NCBI GenBank assembly: GCA_037976565.1
Contig: CP137666.1
Span: forward strand, 53,099,271 to 53,163,270
Reading direction: 5' to 3'
DNA from: Mesocentrotus franciscanus
Taxonomy: Eukaryota > Echinodermata > Echinoidea > Camarodonta > Strongylocentrotidae
Length of the DNA stretch: 64,000 nucleotides
In this document: piece after piece, positions 25,948-38,692 of the stretch
Layout: every line of letters begins with the position of its first letter
Position numbering within the stretch: position 1 is the first letter of the stretch
Notes under the pieces: generated by a model
What the model was told of the DNA's origin: nothing
Database searches by the model: none
What the model saw: only the letters and a program-made list of their open reading frames with translations
Made by a program: the position numbers and the translations under genes

Positions 25948-26291
25948 TTGGCGTAGCGCTGGGGGCATGGGGGCACTGAACTTCTCATCTAATACCACTG
26001 ATATATAGATAGAATAAATTCTTAAATCAATCAATAAATAAATAAGTGAACAAATAAATGAACGAATGAATGAGTGAATTAATAAATAAAATTAATTAAT
26101 TAATAAATGAATGGATGAGTGGATGAATAAATAAATGAATGAATAAATAATTGAATAGGTAAAAAATAATATTAAAAAAAGCAACAAAGAGAGAGCTGAA
26201 GGTATATGAGAACATGTTTATGTTTAAAAGCCTAGATTTTCATGAATTTACAGTGCCCCTTACAACGACTCGATCTATGCACGCTACGCCA
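25948..26291. mobile_element. MITE with GGCGTAGC / GCTACGCC ends
   Basis: TGGCGTAGCGCTGGGGGCATGGGGGCA begins at 25,949 and ACGCTACGCCA ends at about 26,291, giving short inverted ends. The interior is largely imperfect ATAA/ATGA tetranucleotide repeat (26,020-26,160). Similar ends occur at 31,610-31,865, and a lone right end at 32,590-32,637. Confidence 0.5.
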
Positions 26292-27670
26292 TGCTCTTTT
26301 ACAAACCGCATTCATGACAAAAATACCGAAATGTTGGATATTAACCCCGGTCAGCTTCATTGCGTGCAATTATACGAGTTAAGCATTTGACATTTCACTC
26401 AAACTTGTACAGGATGGTATTAGTTTCTTTATTGTGTATGTTGGAGAATGGGGAACAGTTCGAAATTGTAATACTCTACCCTTGCTCTTCCATGGACATC
26501 ATATTCATGGAATCGAAAATAGCTTCTTCGAAATCTATCCTTTTCAAAACGACATGGATCTACATGAATAATCCTTGTACCATACCAGCTCCATCGTAAA
26601 AAATTTCATCATCAAAACATTAAACAAATATGATTATGAATATGATTATGAATATATGAAACTAGTCACAAAACTGTGTAAATTATTGATGCAAATAGAG
26701 CGCTTTAGACTCCTAAAATAACACAAAGACGGTCCTAAATTCATCTGTCTTTAATTATGATAAACATTGTCTATAATAATGAAATAATGAAAGTGATAAC
26801 ACTTCCTTCTTCCGAGCTATATATATTATATGTCTCATGACGTCACAACCAATGAGGATCTTGGCAAGAAATCAGGTTTCGATGCAACAGGGAAGTAAAA
26901 AATCGAGCACTTCATATTTCTTTTAATCGTTTTTGTTTTATTATTATTTTCTCAGAGTTCTCATCATAGACCAGTTTCCTTTTCCAGCCACTTCTAATGG
27001 ATGTCCACATGATGTGTTGAGTGAGTTATGCATGTGATAGTGCATGTATAGAAACAACATAGTGATTAACGACAGTATATATGTAAACGCTTTTAAAGTA
27101 ATGAGTAATAACCTTAATAGAAGATGAAAATGCTTAAATTCTGCATTAACGTATCTCAAGAAGCTTGGAGTAATGTGAATCAATGTGCATCAAAGTAATG
27201 ATCATTTGATGATAATACGCTTCATTATTTTCTTAGTTCCCATAGTGTAGTCTACATTATGTATATAGGAGGTCTGCATGTTTGAAAAATGAGGTTTAAC
27301 AAGAAATAGCTGTTTAACCCTGGTCCTCTAGGAAGAACAGAGCCATTATATTAATGGCTCTGAATATAGCATACCAGTCGTATTCTTTTTAGATAATTTT
27401 TTGTTTATTTTCATGTTTATATATATATCTTCTTTTTTTTTAACGGAAAATAAAACCAAACCAAACCGAACCCATAAATACATAAATATACATGTTTTAA
27501 AAGCCCTGTCCATATCGTTGATTTGGAGCCAAAAAGGCATTAACTCATAAGCTTTAACACAGAGTTAATACCCTTCTGGCTCAGAACAGAAGACAGTTAG
27601 ATTGAATATATGAACAAGTGAACCCCCAACACACACAAGAAGAAGCACAAGTGGTTTTAAAAAACATAGT

Positions 27671-27750
27671 ATATTGTCGGATCCAGAATATATGCCTCGA
27701 TCCATAATAACCTACAAGCAAATAACACCAGAAAGAAGGGATTCTCAATT
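27671..27750 (-). repeat. Second arm of the ~80-bp inverted duplication
   Basis: Near-exact reverse complement of 23,473-23,552: it runs from ATATTGTCGGATCCAGAAT to GAAAGAAGGGATTCTCAA. Confidence 0.8.
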
Positions 27751-28493
27751 CAGGTAGTAAGCAAAGTTACACAATTTACAATGACAAGATCAATAAAAAA
27801 TGCCCTATTTTTGTAAATCAGGCAATTATTTATGTAGGTCGAAATTTCAATGGATGTGATTTCTAGTTTTTAAACGGAAAATATCCTTGTTTGTAGTTTG
27901 TATCTTTGGGCTAAAAAGGTATAATAGAATTATCCATCGTAACAGAAAAAAATGAATACTCTTTTCGTAAAAAACAAAACAAATATCAATGGTAAAATGG
28001 GAAAACTCTTGAGAGGCAGTACCTTAAAGGAAGTAAACGAATTTTTCTAATGCTCTTGATGGGTTCATTTAAAAACATGCATGCTTGGGGGCTGTTTGCA
28101 AAGTTGATTTTTGTTTTTCTTCAAGAGCAAACAATATCAACACTTTTCTTAAAACTATATGATTATTTTGCGATATTGAGACATCATACAGTTAAACGAA
28201 ACTATAATTATTTTACGTACATACACGTACGGTAGAGACGGTTACACTAATTAAGGTTTCTGGAAACTTAGGATGACATAAATAGAGTACTGTTCATGAG
28301 ACATGTTTGACCGCAGTTTTGACCACAAATGAGATCGAATGCATGATGGAGTGAGGATAATAAGAACAAAATAAATAATACTCATGCTGACCACCTTGTT
28401 ATCCGTTTAACTATGGAAACTGTCACTTTTAATAGATGTCTGTGATAACGACAGAGATCCATAGTCTCTACTAATCTTCAATCAATATACTGA

Positions 28494-28528
<35 letters not shown>
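28494..28528. repeat. (ATCA)n microsatellite
   Basis: Eight or more tandem ATCA units, flanked on both sides by copies of ATATACTGAAAT, so the repeat may have arisen by slippage around a short duplication. Confidence 0.9.
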
Positions 28529-28529
<1 letters not shown>

Positions 28530-28608
28530 TACTGAAATGCCCTGATTACACGTTCTGTGAGCACGGCACATGTACCTACGATGACCAGCCTTACCATCTT
28601 TGTTATTA

Positions 28609-28767
28609 CAGTAGAAACTTGCTTTAGCGACCACCTGTATAGAAAGACCACCTGTCTATGAAGACCACATTTACTGTTACTCATTGAAACATGCAACCTG
28701 TACATAAAGATCACCTGCCTATATATAAAGACCAATATTCCTTGTCTTCCTTAAGCGTCTTTCACTG
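28609..28767. mobile_element. Pogo/Tigger-type MITE with TA flanks
   Basis: Begins CAGTAGAAACTTGC and ends AAGCGTCTTTCACTG, imperfect inverted repeats, with a TA dinucleotide immediately outside each end, as expected from TA-targeting Tc1/mariner/pogo transposition. The interior carries degenerate copies of an ~18-base motif (AAAGACCACCTGTCTATGAA) typical of dispersed non-coding elements in invertebrates. Confidence 0.6.
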
Positions 28768-29114
28768 TATAAATGTATTTTTGTTAATGTCAACATTGCA
28801 AATTACATCGCATGGACATGTCATCTAAAGCAACGATCTATTCAATCGACTGATTGAGTTTTCTATTTGTGTCTAATTAGCTTCCATTTTGTTCCACAAT
28901 ACTACCCCACACATCATGGCCACAAATAAAGCGACGGAGTATCGAATACAACCAATATTGACTTGATTAATTAGGCTTTTAGCACACACGATTGTTTAAA
29001 CAAAAAGAAGTGATTGACCGTTCATTGCTTTTGTATAGATATTGCTTTCTAAACCTATAGAATATAAATGTATATATTATTAAATTTATAAAATTCGTTT
29101 TGTATAGTACTCAC

Positions 29115-29217
29115 CCATTTCTTTCTCCTCTCCATTTTCAAAGTACGTGAATTTAACCGTTTTGTTGGTGGTGTTGATAGGTCCAGGAGCTCCAGCCGGG
29201 GCCGCTGCAGTAGCCAT
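29115..29217 (-). CDS. First coding exon of an unidentified minus-strand gene
   Basis: The start codon (complement of 29,215-29,217) sits in a strong context (GACCATGGCT). The frame encodes 34 residues: an Ala/Gly/Pro-rich N-terminus (MATAAAPAGAPGP) followed by NTTNKTVKFTYFENGEEKEM. It ends at a consensus donor, G|GTGAGT (29,114-29,109 in complement), leaving a phase-1 intron. A TATA-like box lies ~300 bases upstream, and the leader is richer in GC and CpG than the neighbourhood, as expected for a 5' exon. There is no signal peptide. The family is not recognised. Downstream exons should lie at lower coordinates, but none could be defended, so introns may be long or the rest may lie outside the window. 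Confidence 0.6.
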
Positions 29218-29490
29218 GGTCGTCTATATGATCCCGTATCCTAATTCAAAGAAAACTCTTGACACTTCGCACCCAAGGGGTTAATTTCCAATCAATTCTG
29301 CGATGCACAGCTCTGGTTCACGTAACCACTACGCGCAGTTAATCCAAGTGATTTATTCCGAAAAGTTACAACGAAAGATCTCCAGTTTAAACTTGTCTGA
29401 TATTAAATTTTCCTCACAGACGGAGCAATCCAAGTGATATTCCTTCTTTAAAGTATCGTTTACTGGTTGGTATCATGGATGAACTATGAA
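29218..29490 (-). other. Likely 5' UTR of the minus-strand exon
   Basis: Leader between the inferred transcription start (~29,485, about 30 bases after the TATA-like box) and the start codon at 29,217. The transcription start is inferred, not seen. Confidence 0.35.
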
Positions 29491-29510
29491 CTTCGTGTGA
29501 TATCCTTGTG

Positions 29511-29520
29511 TCTATATACT
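29511..29520 (-). promoter_or_regulatory. TATA-like box for the minus-strand gene
   Basis: The complement reads AGTATATAGA. It is placed about 300 bases upstream of the ATG at 29,217, and the flank at 29,520-29,700 is unusually CpG-rich for this window. Confidence 0.4.
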
Positions 29521-32500
29521 CTGTGCCCCTGGTTGCAAGTTAGTTGACTGTGCGTCTTTATGCGTGCGTATAACGAGTTGTGTCAGATAGCCGGTGATGA
29601 GTTCTGTGTGTTCTTTCCGCGCGCTCACGATCGTCTCTGAGCGAGTGAGATATCGGGGATGCGATGTCGTCTGCTACGGAATGGCGTGCGAACACCAAAT
29701 CCCGTACGTCCGAAATGACGCCAATCACAAGCCTCTGATGACGGTGCAGAATGCTGTAAGCTGTAAACAAAAATCCTGAGGCGAATTCTGGCTTTCAATC
29801 CTATTATGCAGACGAGAAAGGCACCATGGCTTCGGTCATTACTTAGATAATCAAATGATTTTCAAAAGCTGATCATTATGTTCTGTCTCAATGAAGATGC
29901 AAGATTAAACAACAATAGTTTTCATTGTGGTTAAAGAAAGGAGCTCGTCAATGGAGTGATCTGTAGGTCTAATTGTAATGGTTTATTTTGTTTGTTTCGT
30001 CTTTAAAAATGATAGAAAACTTTACAACAATCCGATCACTGTTATTGTCCACGTTGGTTTACACTTGGTCAATACAGGCGATGGCATTATTCTCTTGGTT
30101 GTGTTTAAATTGGTGGAAGAGCTGCTTAGAATTACAACTGTTTGTAAAAGGGATACGACGTAGCTGGCGGAGAAAATGCGACTACGAAAGATGAGTGAAG
30201 ACCTTGTGTCAATAGACACACCGCTGATAAACATTTACCTTGTTTCGACCAAATATTACAGGAAACCAATAACACAGCAGGGGGTGTAATAATGTAATAT
30301 ACAATCTCACTGATTAATTCAGTTTCTGCTTTTGCTTCATAAAGGGTTAAAAGTAAATGGAACAAAATGGATGTGCATGTCCTCAAGCAAAATTATAGCA
30401 TCACATTTTGTATCGAGCCTGTCACACTTTGATCCCGGATGATCTTCTGATGATAACAATTCATTGATCACTGTCATCAGCTATATACCTGCCCGCCATT
30501 TTGACACCGTGATGTCATATATAATAGAAATAGAAGACTAACATCAGATGTATTACTTATTCTGGTGGCATCATCAGTCGTGTGGGTGTTCTATCATCCT
30601 CATCATCAATCCTCCAAAATGGAATATCCAGAAGGAGTCACGGATGACGGTTGTGTGATGAGCACTTTTTGTCAAGACGTCGTAGCAACCAATACTTTCC
30701 CGCGTAATTAAGGTTAGAGTCAAACTTTACTCGCTATGTATCGAAACGTCAGACTACCACATTGTTTAGAGTATATGGTACATGTGCACTTTACGTGTGA
30801 CAACAATTAACTGTGGCAATCTACTGCCGTTTCATTAGTCGACCAAAACATGTAAAGAGTTAATCCTTGTTGGTAAAAAGGGGACGGCGTACAGTGCTCA
30901 AAACTTTAGATTACTAAACACAACATTGCGATCTAATATTATTAATGCCGAGGATGAATATGCCGAAAGTAATCTTAATTTCTTTTGAGTTTATGATGAA
31001 ATATACTATGTCACCGATAATAAAGAGGCTCTTCTGATCCTGAATACAGTTGTCTAGTTCTGGGTCGGACTATGTGAGGGTGGCTTATGATGTTATATGA
31101 CGAGGCATTCGAGATTTCATTCCTAAGTGATATGATCCATGTGATATTTACTTACTCTTTGCACGGTCAAGTCGTGTACCCTTGATGACCGGATTCTGTC
31201 TGTCCGTCAGTCAACGCCAAGTCGATTCAGGCTGCGGAAACTATACCATGACCCTCTTCATGCTTCAGAGAAGGAGAGAAAGAAAGAAAGATGTGTCAAC
31301 ACCCAAGAGAATGATCATCGAGGGATGTACATCAACTAAAAATGAGTGATATTTTTTTTGGCTAAGATAAAAGTTGTGGAAACTATCTCGACGGTGCTTA
31401 AGAAATAATGAAATAGAGAAAGAAACAAAGGTGCGTCAACCCCACCTTTCCCCCAAAAAAAGTCTTATAGAAAGTCTTATAGAAGAAAAGCTTACATTAC
31501 ATAAATGTGTAACTCTATTTCTTTCTCATGTGTAATACGTAGATGACAAAAAGACATGAAGATAAGTGAAACATAACACACAGATTGCATGAAATAACAT
31601 GTGTTAATTCAGGGGCGTAGCAAGTCGTCCAGCTATTGAGGAGAAAGCGGTGTCATAGGGGAGAGTTACGGGTCTCACAAGGTGGATGGCAAGCGAGATT
31701 CCAAGGCCCTTGACCGAGAAAAGGGTGTGCATGGGAGAGGTTGTGTATCATCTTCTCTCTATATACCTATGTTCCACTATTACTTTCTTTATCTCGTTCT
31801 TCATTTTTTGCTATTTTATGGGGGTCACAGCAAGTGCCCCATGATGCCCCTATGGCTACGCTAAAATGTGTTTATTGTCATAACCGGAGTAGATTTAACA
31901 CATGCACTTCTCGAAACCAACTACTCAAAATTAATTTGTAAATGTGAAATGACAGTGATGGATGAAAGCACTCTCTTCATTTAATTGCGAGATTATAATC
32001 TAGATTTTTAAACTTTAGTCTTAATATCCCAAACCACACACGAGAACGATTATTGTCAATTAGTCGTGAAACTGTAATAGATCATTAAACTCTACAACAA
32101 CCATTCATCCTTCGCACGTAAAAGGTGAAATTGAGAGAAGGGAATTCCCCTTTATCATATAAGTATGTATCACTGAGAGTCCACTTACCATTATAGCAAT
32201 TAAAAAATACATGACGCTGCTTAATCATGAAAACAGCAGGCTACTCTTTCCCCTTTTATATGGATCCGTTTGATCATCTTTATTGGTAGTACTTATAAGT
32301 TAAACTATTTATATACGAAAGAGAAGTGAGGTAGTCATTGGTAATAACTTGATAGAAGGATAATACCGTACTGACTTACACATAGCAAACAAATTACAAA
32401 TAATGATGAAGGTGTACAGGAACGTATAACGTTGGTCCAGTCATTGACAGGACATTGGAGCACAAGTCTCACCAGTTGGATTAAATACTAGAGAACACGG

Positions 32501-32972
32501 TCATTCGATGGGGGAGGGTGTAATGTTGGAGAAGGTCATATTATCGTTGCCTTCCCTTCTCTTTTCTCTGTTTAGTGTTTTTCGAATTCGATTTATGGGC
32601 ACGTGCCCCCCATGCCCCCACAGCTACGCCACTGACAACGTAGGTTGCGATCAATTAGCCCTTCCTTTCTTTTGCTCTTGACCGGTCATGTCACCCTGCC
32701 GTCATACGACTTCGCTTTCGTCAGTCAAGCATGGCCTGCGAGGGAGGTTTCCCTCTTCACCCGGTACTCTCAACGCTTTACTTGGCACGCCTAAGTGCTT
32801 GAACTCGGGGATAGCAAGAACTCGAAAACCGATCTGACCACGAAGGGAAATTCTATTTCTAAGAACACTTTTTGACAGCTAGCCAGTCCCCTAACTTCGC
32901 CTTCATTGGAAATGGAACTTCCTCGTGAATCTTGAGATGAAGTTCCGGCCTTATTTTGTGAATGACGTCTTG
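29521..32972. other. Intergenic stretch with MITE fragments
   Basis: The first ~200 bases are CpG-rich and probably belong to the promoter region of the minus-strand gene. No gene was supported in the remainder. A MITE lies at 31,610-31,865 and the right end of a related element (GCACGTGCCCCC..GCTACGCCACTG) at 32,590-32,637. A moderately GC-rich unexplained patch spans 32,640-32,950. Confidence 0.45.
31610..31865. mobile_element. MITE with GGGGCGTAGC / GCTACGCT ends
   Basis: Left end AGGGGCGTAGCAAG at 31,611, right end CCTATGGCTACGCTAA near 31,865; short imperfect inverted ends. Shares end words with 25,948-26,291. Confidence 0.45.
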
Positions 32973-33412
32973 TTTAAAGGTAGTGTATCCCTTTTGCAGC
33001 CAACATTATATTCTGTAGAACTTTGCAGGAATTATGAATATGTCACGTATGTCCTATCTGTGAAATTTAAACGTTAGCAGTGTCCTAGTATTCAGATTAT
33101 GCAAGGAAACCCGTTTACTTTCTAGACTTCACTGTCAGACACTATTGAGTGACTGACTGACTTCTGTTTGTCTTTGGTAATAACATTATTCAATTGAGCT
33201 GTAAAAGGTACATGAGCATTTGTCTACATCAATAACCCACTCGTTGTAATGGCCAAAATTAAACTGATTGAATCTTTGCGCATCACAAAACGTACGACCA
33301 TTCGGTACAAGGGTCTGATAAATCAGACTATTTAATTAAACGAGCGCGCTCGCTAAATTCGATTCGACAACTAATGCTCGTTATTTTCCCACAAAAAGAC
33401 ATTTTCAAGCCC
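32973..33412 (+). repeat. Dispersed ~435-bp repeat, copy 1
   Basis: From TTTAAAGGTAGTGTATCCC to CATTTTCAAGCCC this block matches 38,969-39,404 in the same orientation, roughly 85-90% by eye, with small indels. Shared words include TTTGCAGGAATTATGAATATG, GACTTCACTGTCAGACACTA and CACAAAACGTACGACCATTC. No long open frame is kept in both copies. The element type is not recognised. Confidence 0.9.
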
Positions 33413-35424
33413 TTTTGTTTTGAGGGAAGTTCTAAATTAGTATCATCTTTCAAATGCCGTTGGAATTTAACCCTTTCATTTTTTGGCCTGCAAATGGGAC
33501 ATAGTACCTATAAGCACCACAAATTGCAAAATGTTACATCCCACAGCCTTGTATTTTGCACAATAATGTCCAGTTGAGTAACATTCTTCTCAGAACTTAA
33601 GATTGGCTCAAGGAATGGTAGGGGTACATCATTAGAGGGGAAAAAGGGGCACGGTTGCAAAGGAGAGGGGCATTTTGGAATTGCAGGAGGAGCAGCCTTT
33701 TACTTAATGAAAATATGGCAGGCGCAACCTTGCTGACTCCAGCATCGATGAAAAAAAGATTCATCAGAATATAACTTTGAGTCTCAAAATATTTTGAAAA
33801 AGGGGAAGTAAAGAAAATTGATAAGTAGTTTTTTATTACAATCAGCTTGAACATTATTTAGGTTACATGTACTTCTTCATAACATAGAACCAAAACACAT
33901 AGCAACGAATTCCGTCAGGTAAAAAAAGATAATGTGATAATACATTATTTTGACCTCTTCAAGGTATGTATTTCTTTTATGTCAGTAGGGGGATGCACTC
34001 TTAGAAGAAAAAAGGTTCTGCAAAGGTTCTCGAAATTGCACAATGGTTCTACATAGAGCCATACTCCTCCTAAGAACGTTTTAAGTTTCTGCAATTTGTG
34101 ATAAAGGTTCCTGAAAAACAACGCAAGTAGGTCCAAAGTGGCTTTATGTTTGTTTTTTAAGAACTCCAACATTTGGAGAAAGGTTTCTTTTTTAAACTTT
34201 TTAACGTAAAAATGGAATTGACAAAAAATGTGCCAAGAAAATGAGGGCCGAATACTTCTGTATGTTGAAGCCTTGGTTGGTGGGAAAGTTGACATTCATA
34301 TTCATTACTTTTTTCTCATTCATTCGATCAAAATAAAAGCGAATATGACTTTAAAGTCTCTTGATTATTTTGTGCCGCGCATCAATATTGATGAAGTTGG
34401 TAAAGAATTTCCTTAAGAACCCTATCACATAGATTCCACTGGAGATTCTAAAATAATATGGGGCAAGGTTTGGAACCGTTAACATGATTAAAAGTTCTAA
34501 TTTGAAAAATTTTCCTAGGAGTTTGTGTTATCTACATAAATGTTCAGATAAAGACGATGATTGTGTAAAAGGCTCCCCGGTATTAAAAAAAGGGCCCCTT
34601 ATAAATCTTTGCTCTCTTCTCACCTTTGCGAGAGCCACTCTCCCTTGATTTAAAATGACACAAATTTTGTTTGACGTTAGCCCTGCCTTAAATGAGCAGC
34701 GAGCAAAACTTTGAGAGGGGGATGGGGATCTTTAGCTCGCTTTCCCATCAGAGCCGGGTGTCAGCCACCTACACATGGTAGATCATCAAATGAATCATGA
34801 ATATGGAATACATTAAATTCTGAGATGGATGTCATCTTATAGTGATATGACTAAACAAAAAGAGGAAGAAGAATTATAATATTAGTAATTACCATAACAC
34901 TCACATGATATTCCCATGACTGCTGGAAACTTCTGATCTGGTACTCCCATCAAATTCTTCTCCGAACATGACTTCGAGATTATCTAGACCCACTCGCTGT
35001 CAGGCGGCAAGCCAGCAAAGAATATGGGGGATCGTGTGATGTATTAGCTGCAGTTCTGCTATTGAAGTTCACGCAGTTCAACTCTTCATGGATAATAAAT
35101 CAAAACAATGGGTAAACCAATCCCCTCGATCTACTTCTGTTTATTGGATACCTGCACCTTCTTGTCATCTCCTCCTTCTCCTCACCAGCTCATGCGTTAC
35201 CAACACGGCAGGGGTCTGTGTCCTTTACCGCCCCTACGTACTGCCATGACTGTGTGGTGTGGGTTTAACGTTTGGTGACATTCGACTTGATCATGAGCAT
35301 AGCAGGCAACAATGATAATACACTTGGCCCCCTATCCCATTTCTGGTGATTTCTCCGCGTCTCATATTTCGCAATCATTTTTGCTGGGATTTGGGAGAGT
35401 GGTTGTGCGCGTGTGTGTGGGTGG

Positions 35425-35469
<45 letters not shown>

Positions 35470-38072
35470 CGAAGAAGTTGATGATGAAGAAAAAGAAGTA
35501 AAAAGAAAAGAAAAGAAAAAGATAAAGAAGAATCAGAAGATGAGGAGAGAGAGAGGAGAGAGAAAGAGAAAGAGAGCCCACATGTTATTACTCCAAGTCG
35601 CTGTCGGGGTCAAAGTGGGGGATTTGTTTCCGACCTCCGTTGCCACGTAGGAGTGGGTCTCGCCACCATGCCTGACATCAAATCCTACACTGGCATCCAT
35701 GCCTTCCGTGGCATGATCCTCCTCTAGGGGCGGATCCGAGGTTTTCCAGTGAGGGAGGCGGCACAAGTCCACATTTCTTAGTTCGTTTAACTCCAAAAAG
35801 TCTATAATGGGTCTCAAAGGGGTACAGGCTGGTTGCCCCCCCCCCTCCACCCACCTGAAATTTGCGCCTGTCCACCCATGTCAACATCTAAGACTCAGAG
35901 GGGAAAAGATGCTTCAACGAAGAATTTTCTAGTATGCCTACCTCAAATTGGTTTCTTGAGATTCATTTAAACAATTTTACTGCAAGACACCGCCATCCCT
36001 CTATTTTCAATTAAATGCGCAGGTCATTGAAAGGTGAAAGATACCCTTTCTTTTCTTTGCGTTGTATTGTCGTCCATGGGTACATTCTTAACACAATGGT
36101 TTTCAAGTGAAATATTATATTTCATCATTTTCGTAATTTATACCATCGAGTCCAATCGTCAACCTCCATGGAAGTTCTCGAATGTTATTGTTTCTGAAAA
36201 TATCAAGTTTCCTATATTTATCGTCGATCCTGTGGAGGTTCATGAAACTCGTCGGGGTCATACAGGGTCAGGTAGTGAACTCCTCCTGACATCATTAATG
36301 AGATGCTTGGGTTTTCAGTAGGTCACCCCCCTCTCTCTCTCTCTCTCTCTCTCCCCCCACGCCCTGTCACACTACATCGTCTTAAACACGGATGTTGTGT
36401 GTGGCCAAGGTCAGGATATGATGTTAGTGTACTATCGGTGGCGGAACCAGGGGGTAAGGGGGCACGTACCCCAACCACCCCTAACGGCAGTAAACGAGCT
36501 TCCACTTAACATTCTCTCTTTTCCGTGGTTGTACAAAATTTTCAATATATTTTCAATGGTATTTGGTTAACCATAGTTTACTTCTTTGAAATAAAAGATG
36601 CACAAAGTTAAAGTATACGGTTCAGGCAACATAAGACAGTAATTTCCTTTCGAACAAAAATGTGATTGAAATGGGTGGGCACAGACACACGGGTACAATT
36701 TTACTGGGGGAGGGGTAGAGCTGACGTCACTTTCCTGAATACCAAAGTTGCAGTTGCTTTTCAATTTTGACATCTTATAACAGCCACTTTATTTCTGGCA
36801 TTAACATAAACTAGATAAGATATGAAACTACAATTAGACCACCTCTTTGCCCTGATGAGGTGACGAATGCCAAACTATGATGTGTCGAGTGGCCGATTAC
36901 TGGTAATTTCAAAACTCTCGCCTGGGCTACAGCTCCCCCCACCACCCCTATCTTATATGCCTGTGTAGATAAGTGACCAAATTTGTAAGCAAATTGAAGT
37001 CCAAAATAGTATTGTTATTGCAATAACAATCATTCAAAATTCATAATGATTTATGATATAAAATCATAAAATAGCACTCATGTAATATCGCTGAACTATG
37101 ACCAGAATAGTTTACTTGACAGAAATTGAAAACGTCAGTATGATTCAGGCATATTAGGGAGAACTACACGTGACATAAACTAATAGTTTTGTGTGTAGGT
37201 CTATTATAATTATGATCATAGTGAACATGATATTGTCGTAAATTTGTTAGTTATGCTAATACGCAGACCGCATGCAATGATCATGAAATATGATATTTGA
37301 CGTAAATCACATAACACGGTCAAAACAATTATGTTATCGTGTACGGTGGAGAGTCAAGGATATTGCGAATTGAAGTAGGCAAATTTATAATTTAGTTGAT
37401 TATTCCACAGCAATTGACAAGACTCTTAAACCTGTAAGAATCGTCTTTACATTATTAAACATTTGGTTCATTGTCTTTTAATTCAGACTTTGTGTAGCCC
37501 CCTCCATTACCCATTATCGTCTTCTTTAGAAAAAAGGGGAGGGGGAACCAAGAGAAAGGAGACCTCCTCAAAATATTCGTATCGAAATTTATGAATCCAG
37601 ATTCGCAAAAACGACGCGCGCCATCACGTGTTGAAAATTCTGGAAATAAAAAGCCTCTTTCTGATGCCCTTCATGTTTTTGATCGGACGAATAAACTATT
37701 ATAGAACTGAAGAATGATTTGAAATCTCATTGTGAGGTAAGATAGGGATGAAATAAAGAAAGAACCTTCAAATTTGTGGAATTTTCAAATGATATCATTC
37801 TTTCCCCGATAGTAAGTTTGAATTTTGAATAGAAATAAAGAAAGACATTTTAATTTCCATTTAAGGTAACTCCTTTTTTTCCACATCTTTTTCTCTCATA
37901 TTTCATTATCGTGTCCGCTCATGTTGCATTTTTTTATTTTTTTTAAATCTAATCATTTTTTAAATTGTATAATTCTTTTTTTAATAAAAAGTGTAATTTT
38001 TTCAAATTTTGAAATTTTGAAAACATTTTTTCCCCCAATTTTTTTTTGTTTTAATTTTTTTTTGTTAAGAGA
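33413..38072. other. Gene-free stretch with simple repeats and MITE ends
   Basis: No gene supported. It includes a degenerate AAGGTTCT-containing region (34,010-34,200), a (GA)n tract (35,427-35,466), element-end fragments resembling TGGCGGATCC (35,727; 36,435) and a short (TC)n run at 36,332-36,352. Open frames over these are repeat products or AT-rich chance frames. Confidence 0.5.
35427..35466. repeat. (GA)n microsatellite
   Basis: About 20 uninterrupted GA units followed by GAAGAAG-rich purine sequence to ~35,575. Confidence 0.95.
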
Positions 38073-38080
38073 AATTTTTG

Positions 38081-38235
38081 ATGCAGGATATAAAACAAAT
38101 ATACCATGCCTTCTTTTCGAGGTACTGGTTAAAACTATGGGCCTCGGTGACTCCAAAAGTACCATTTGCTTCGGGGCTCCGCCCCTAAGCATTTTCATAT
38201 CTGGTCTATTCATTACTATATCCTGCATATAAAAA
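38081..38235. mobile_element. Short TIR element sharing sequence with the 38.6-kb palindrome
   Basis: GATGCAGGATAT near the left end is answered by ATATCCTGCAT near the right end. The left ~100 bases, including CCTTCTTTTCGAGGTACTGG and GGCCTCGGTGACTCCAA, recur at 38,505-38,615 in direct orientation. Small non-autonomous DNA element; the family is not named. Confidence 0.6.
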
Positions 38236-38530
38236 TTATTGGTTTTTGATTGGTTGAGAGTTCTTCACGTGATCAAAATAAACACACCATATTGCAAAAA
38301 GTACTATTTACGGCTAGCAAAACATTACTTTAAACTGTAAAATGTTAAAATTTTAAATTTTTGTTTAAATTTTCTTTTGATAATAATTTTTAAATTGAAT
38401 AAATTTTATTAAAATTCAAAATGTTCAGAATGTTGAAAAAATTATATTTCACTACAATTGAAAAGAAAATTAATACATTTTTTTTTCTATTTTTGAAAAA
38501 TAAATTTTTGATGCAGGATATATAAAACAA

Positions 38531-38692
38531 ATATACCCTGCCTTCTTTTCGAGGTACTGGTTGAAACTATAGGCCTCGGTGACTCCAATAGTACCATTTG
38601 CTTCGGGGCTGAGCGCCCCAAATGGTACTATTGGAGGTTATTGGAGTCACCGAGGCCCATAGTTTCAACCAGAACCTCTCAAGGCAGTATAT
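38531..38692. repeat. Long near-perfect palindrome
   Basis: Left arm CTGCCTTCTTTTCGAGG.., GGTTGAAACTATAGGCC, TCGGTGACTCCAATAGTACC is followed by centre GGGGCTGAGCGCCCC (about 38,606-38,620) and then the complementary right arm ending AACCTCTCAAGGCAGTATAT. The arms are about 75-80 bases with one small insertion (GGTTATT) in the right arm. Such a sequence can form a strong hairpin or cruciform. It probably arose by inverted duplication of an element like 38,081-38,235. Confidence 0.9.

Larger units (their letters stand above)
26292..28606. other. Gene-free AT-rich stretch
   Basis: No gene supported. It contains the second arm of an inverted duplication (27,671-27,750) and an (ATCA)n microsatellite (28,494-28,528). 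Confidence 0.5.

Noticed and set aside
33945..34295. 116-codon minus-strand frame
   Set aside because: AT-rich, lies over degenerate AAGGTTCT repeats, no recognisable domain.
36034..36321. 95-codon frame with a hydrophobic start resembling a signal peptide
   Set aside because: Remainder has no pattern, no splice donor or poly-A support, and it ends in a microsatellite region.
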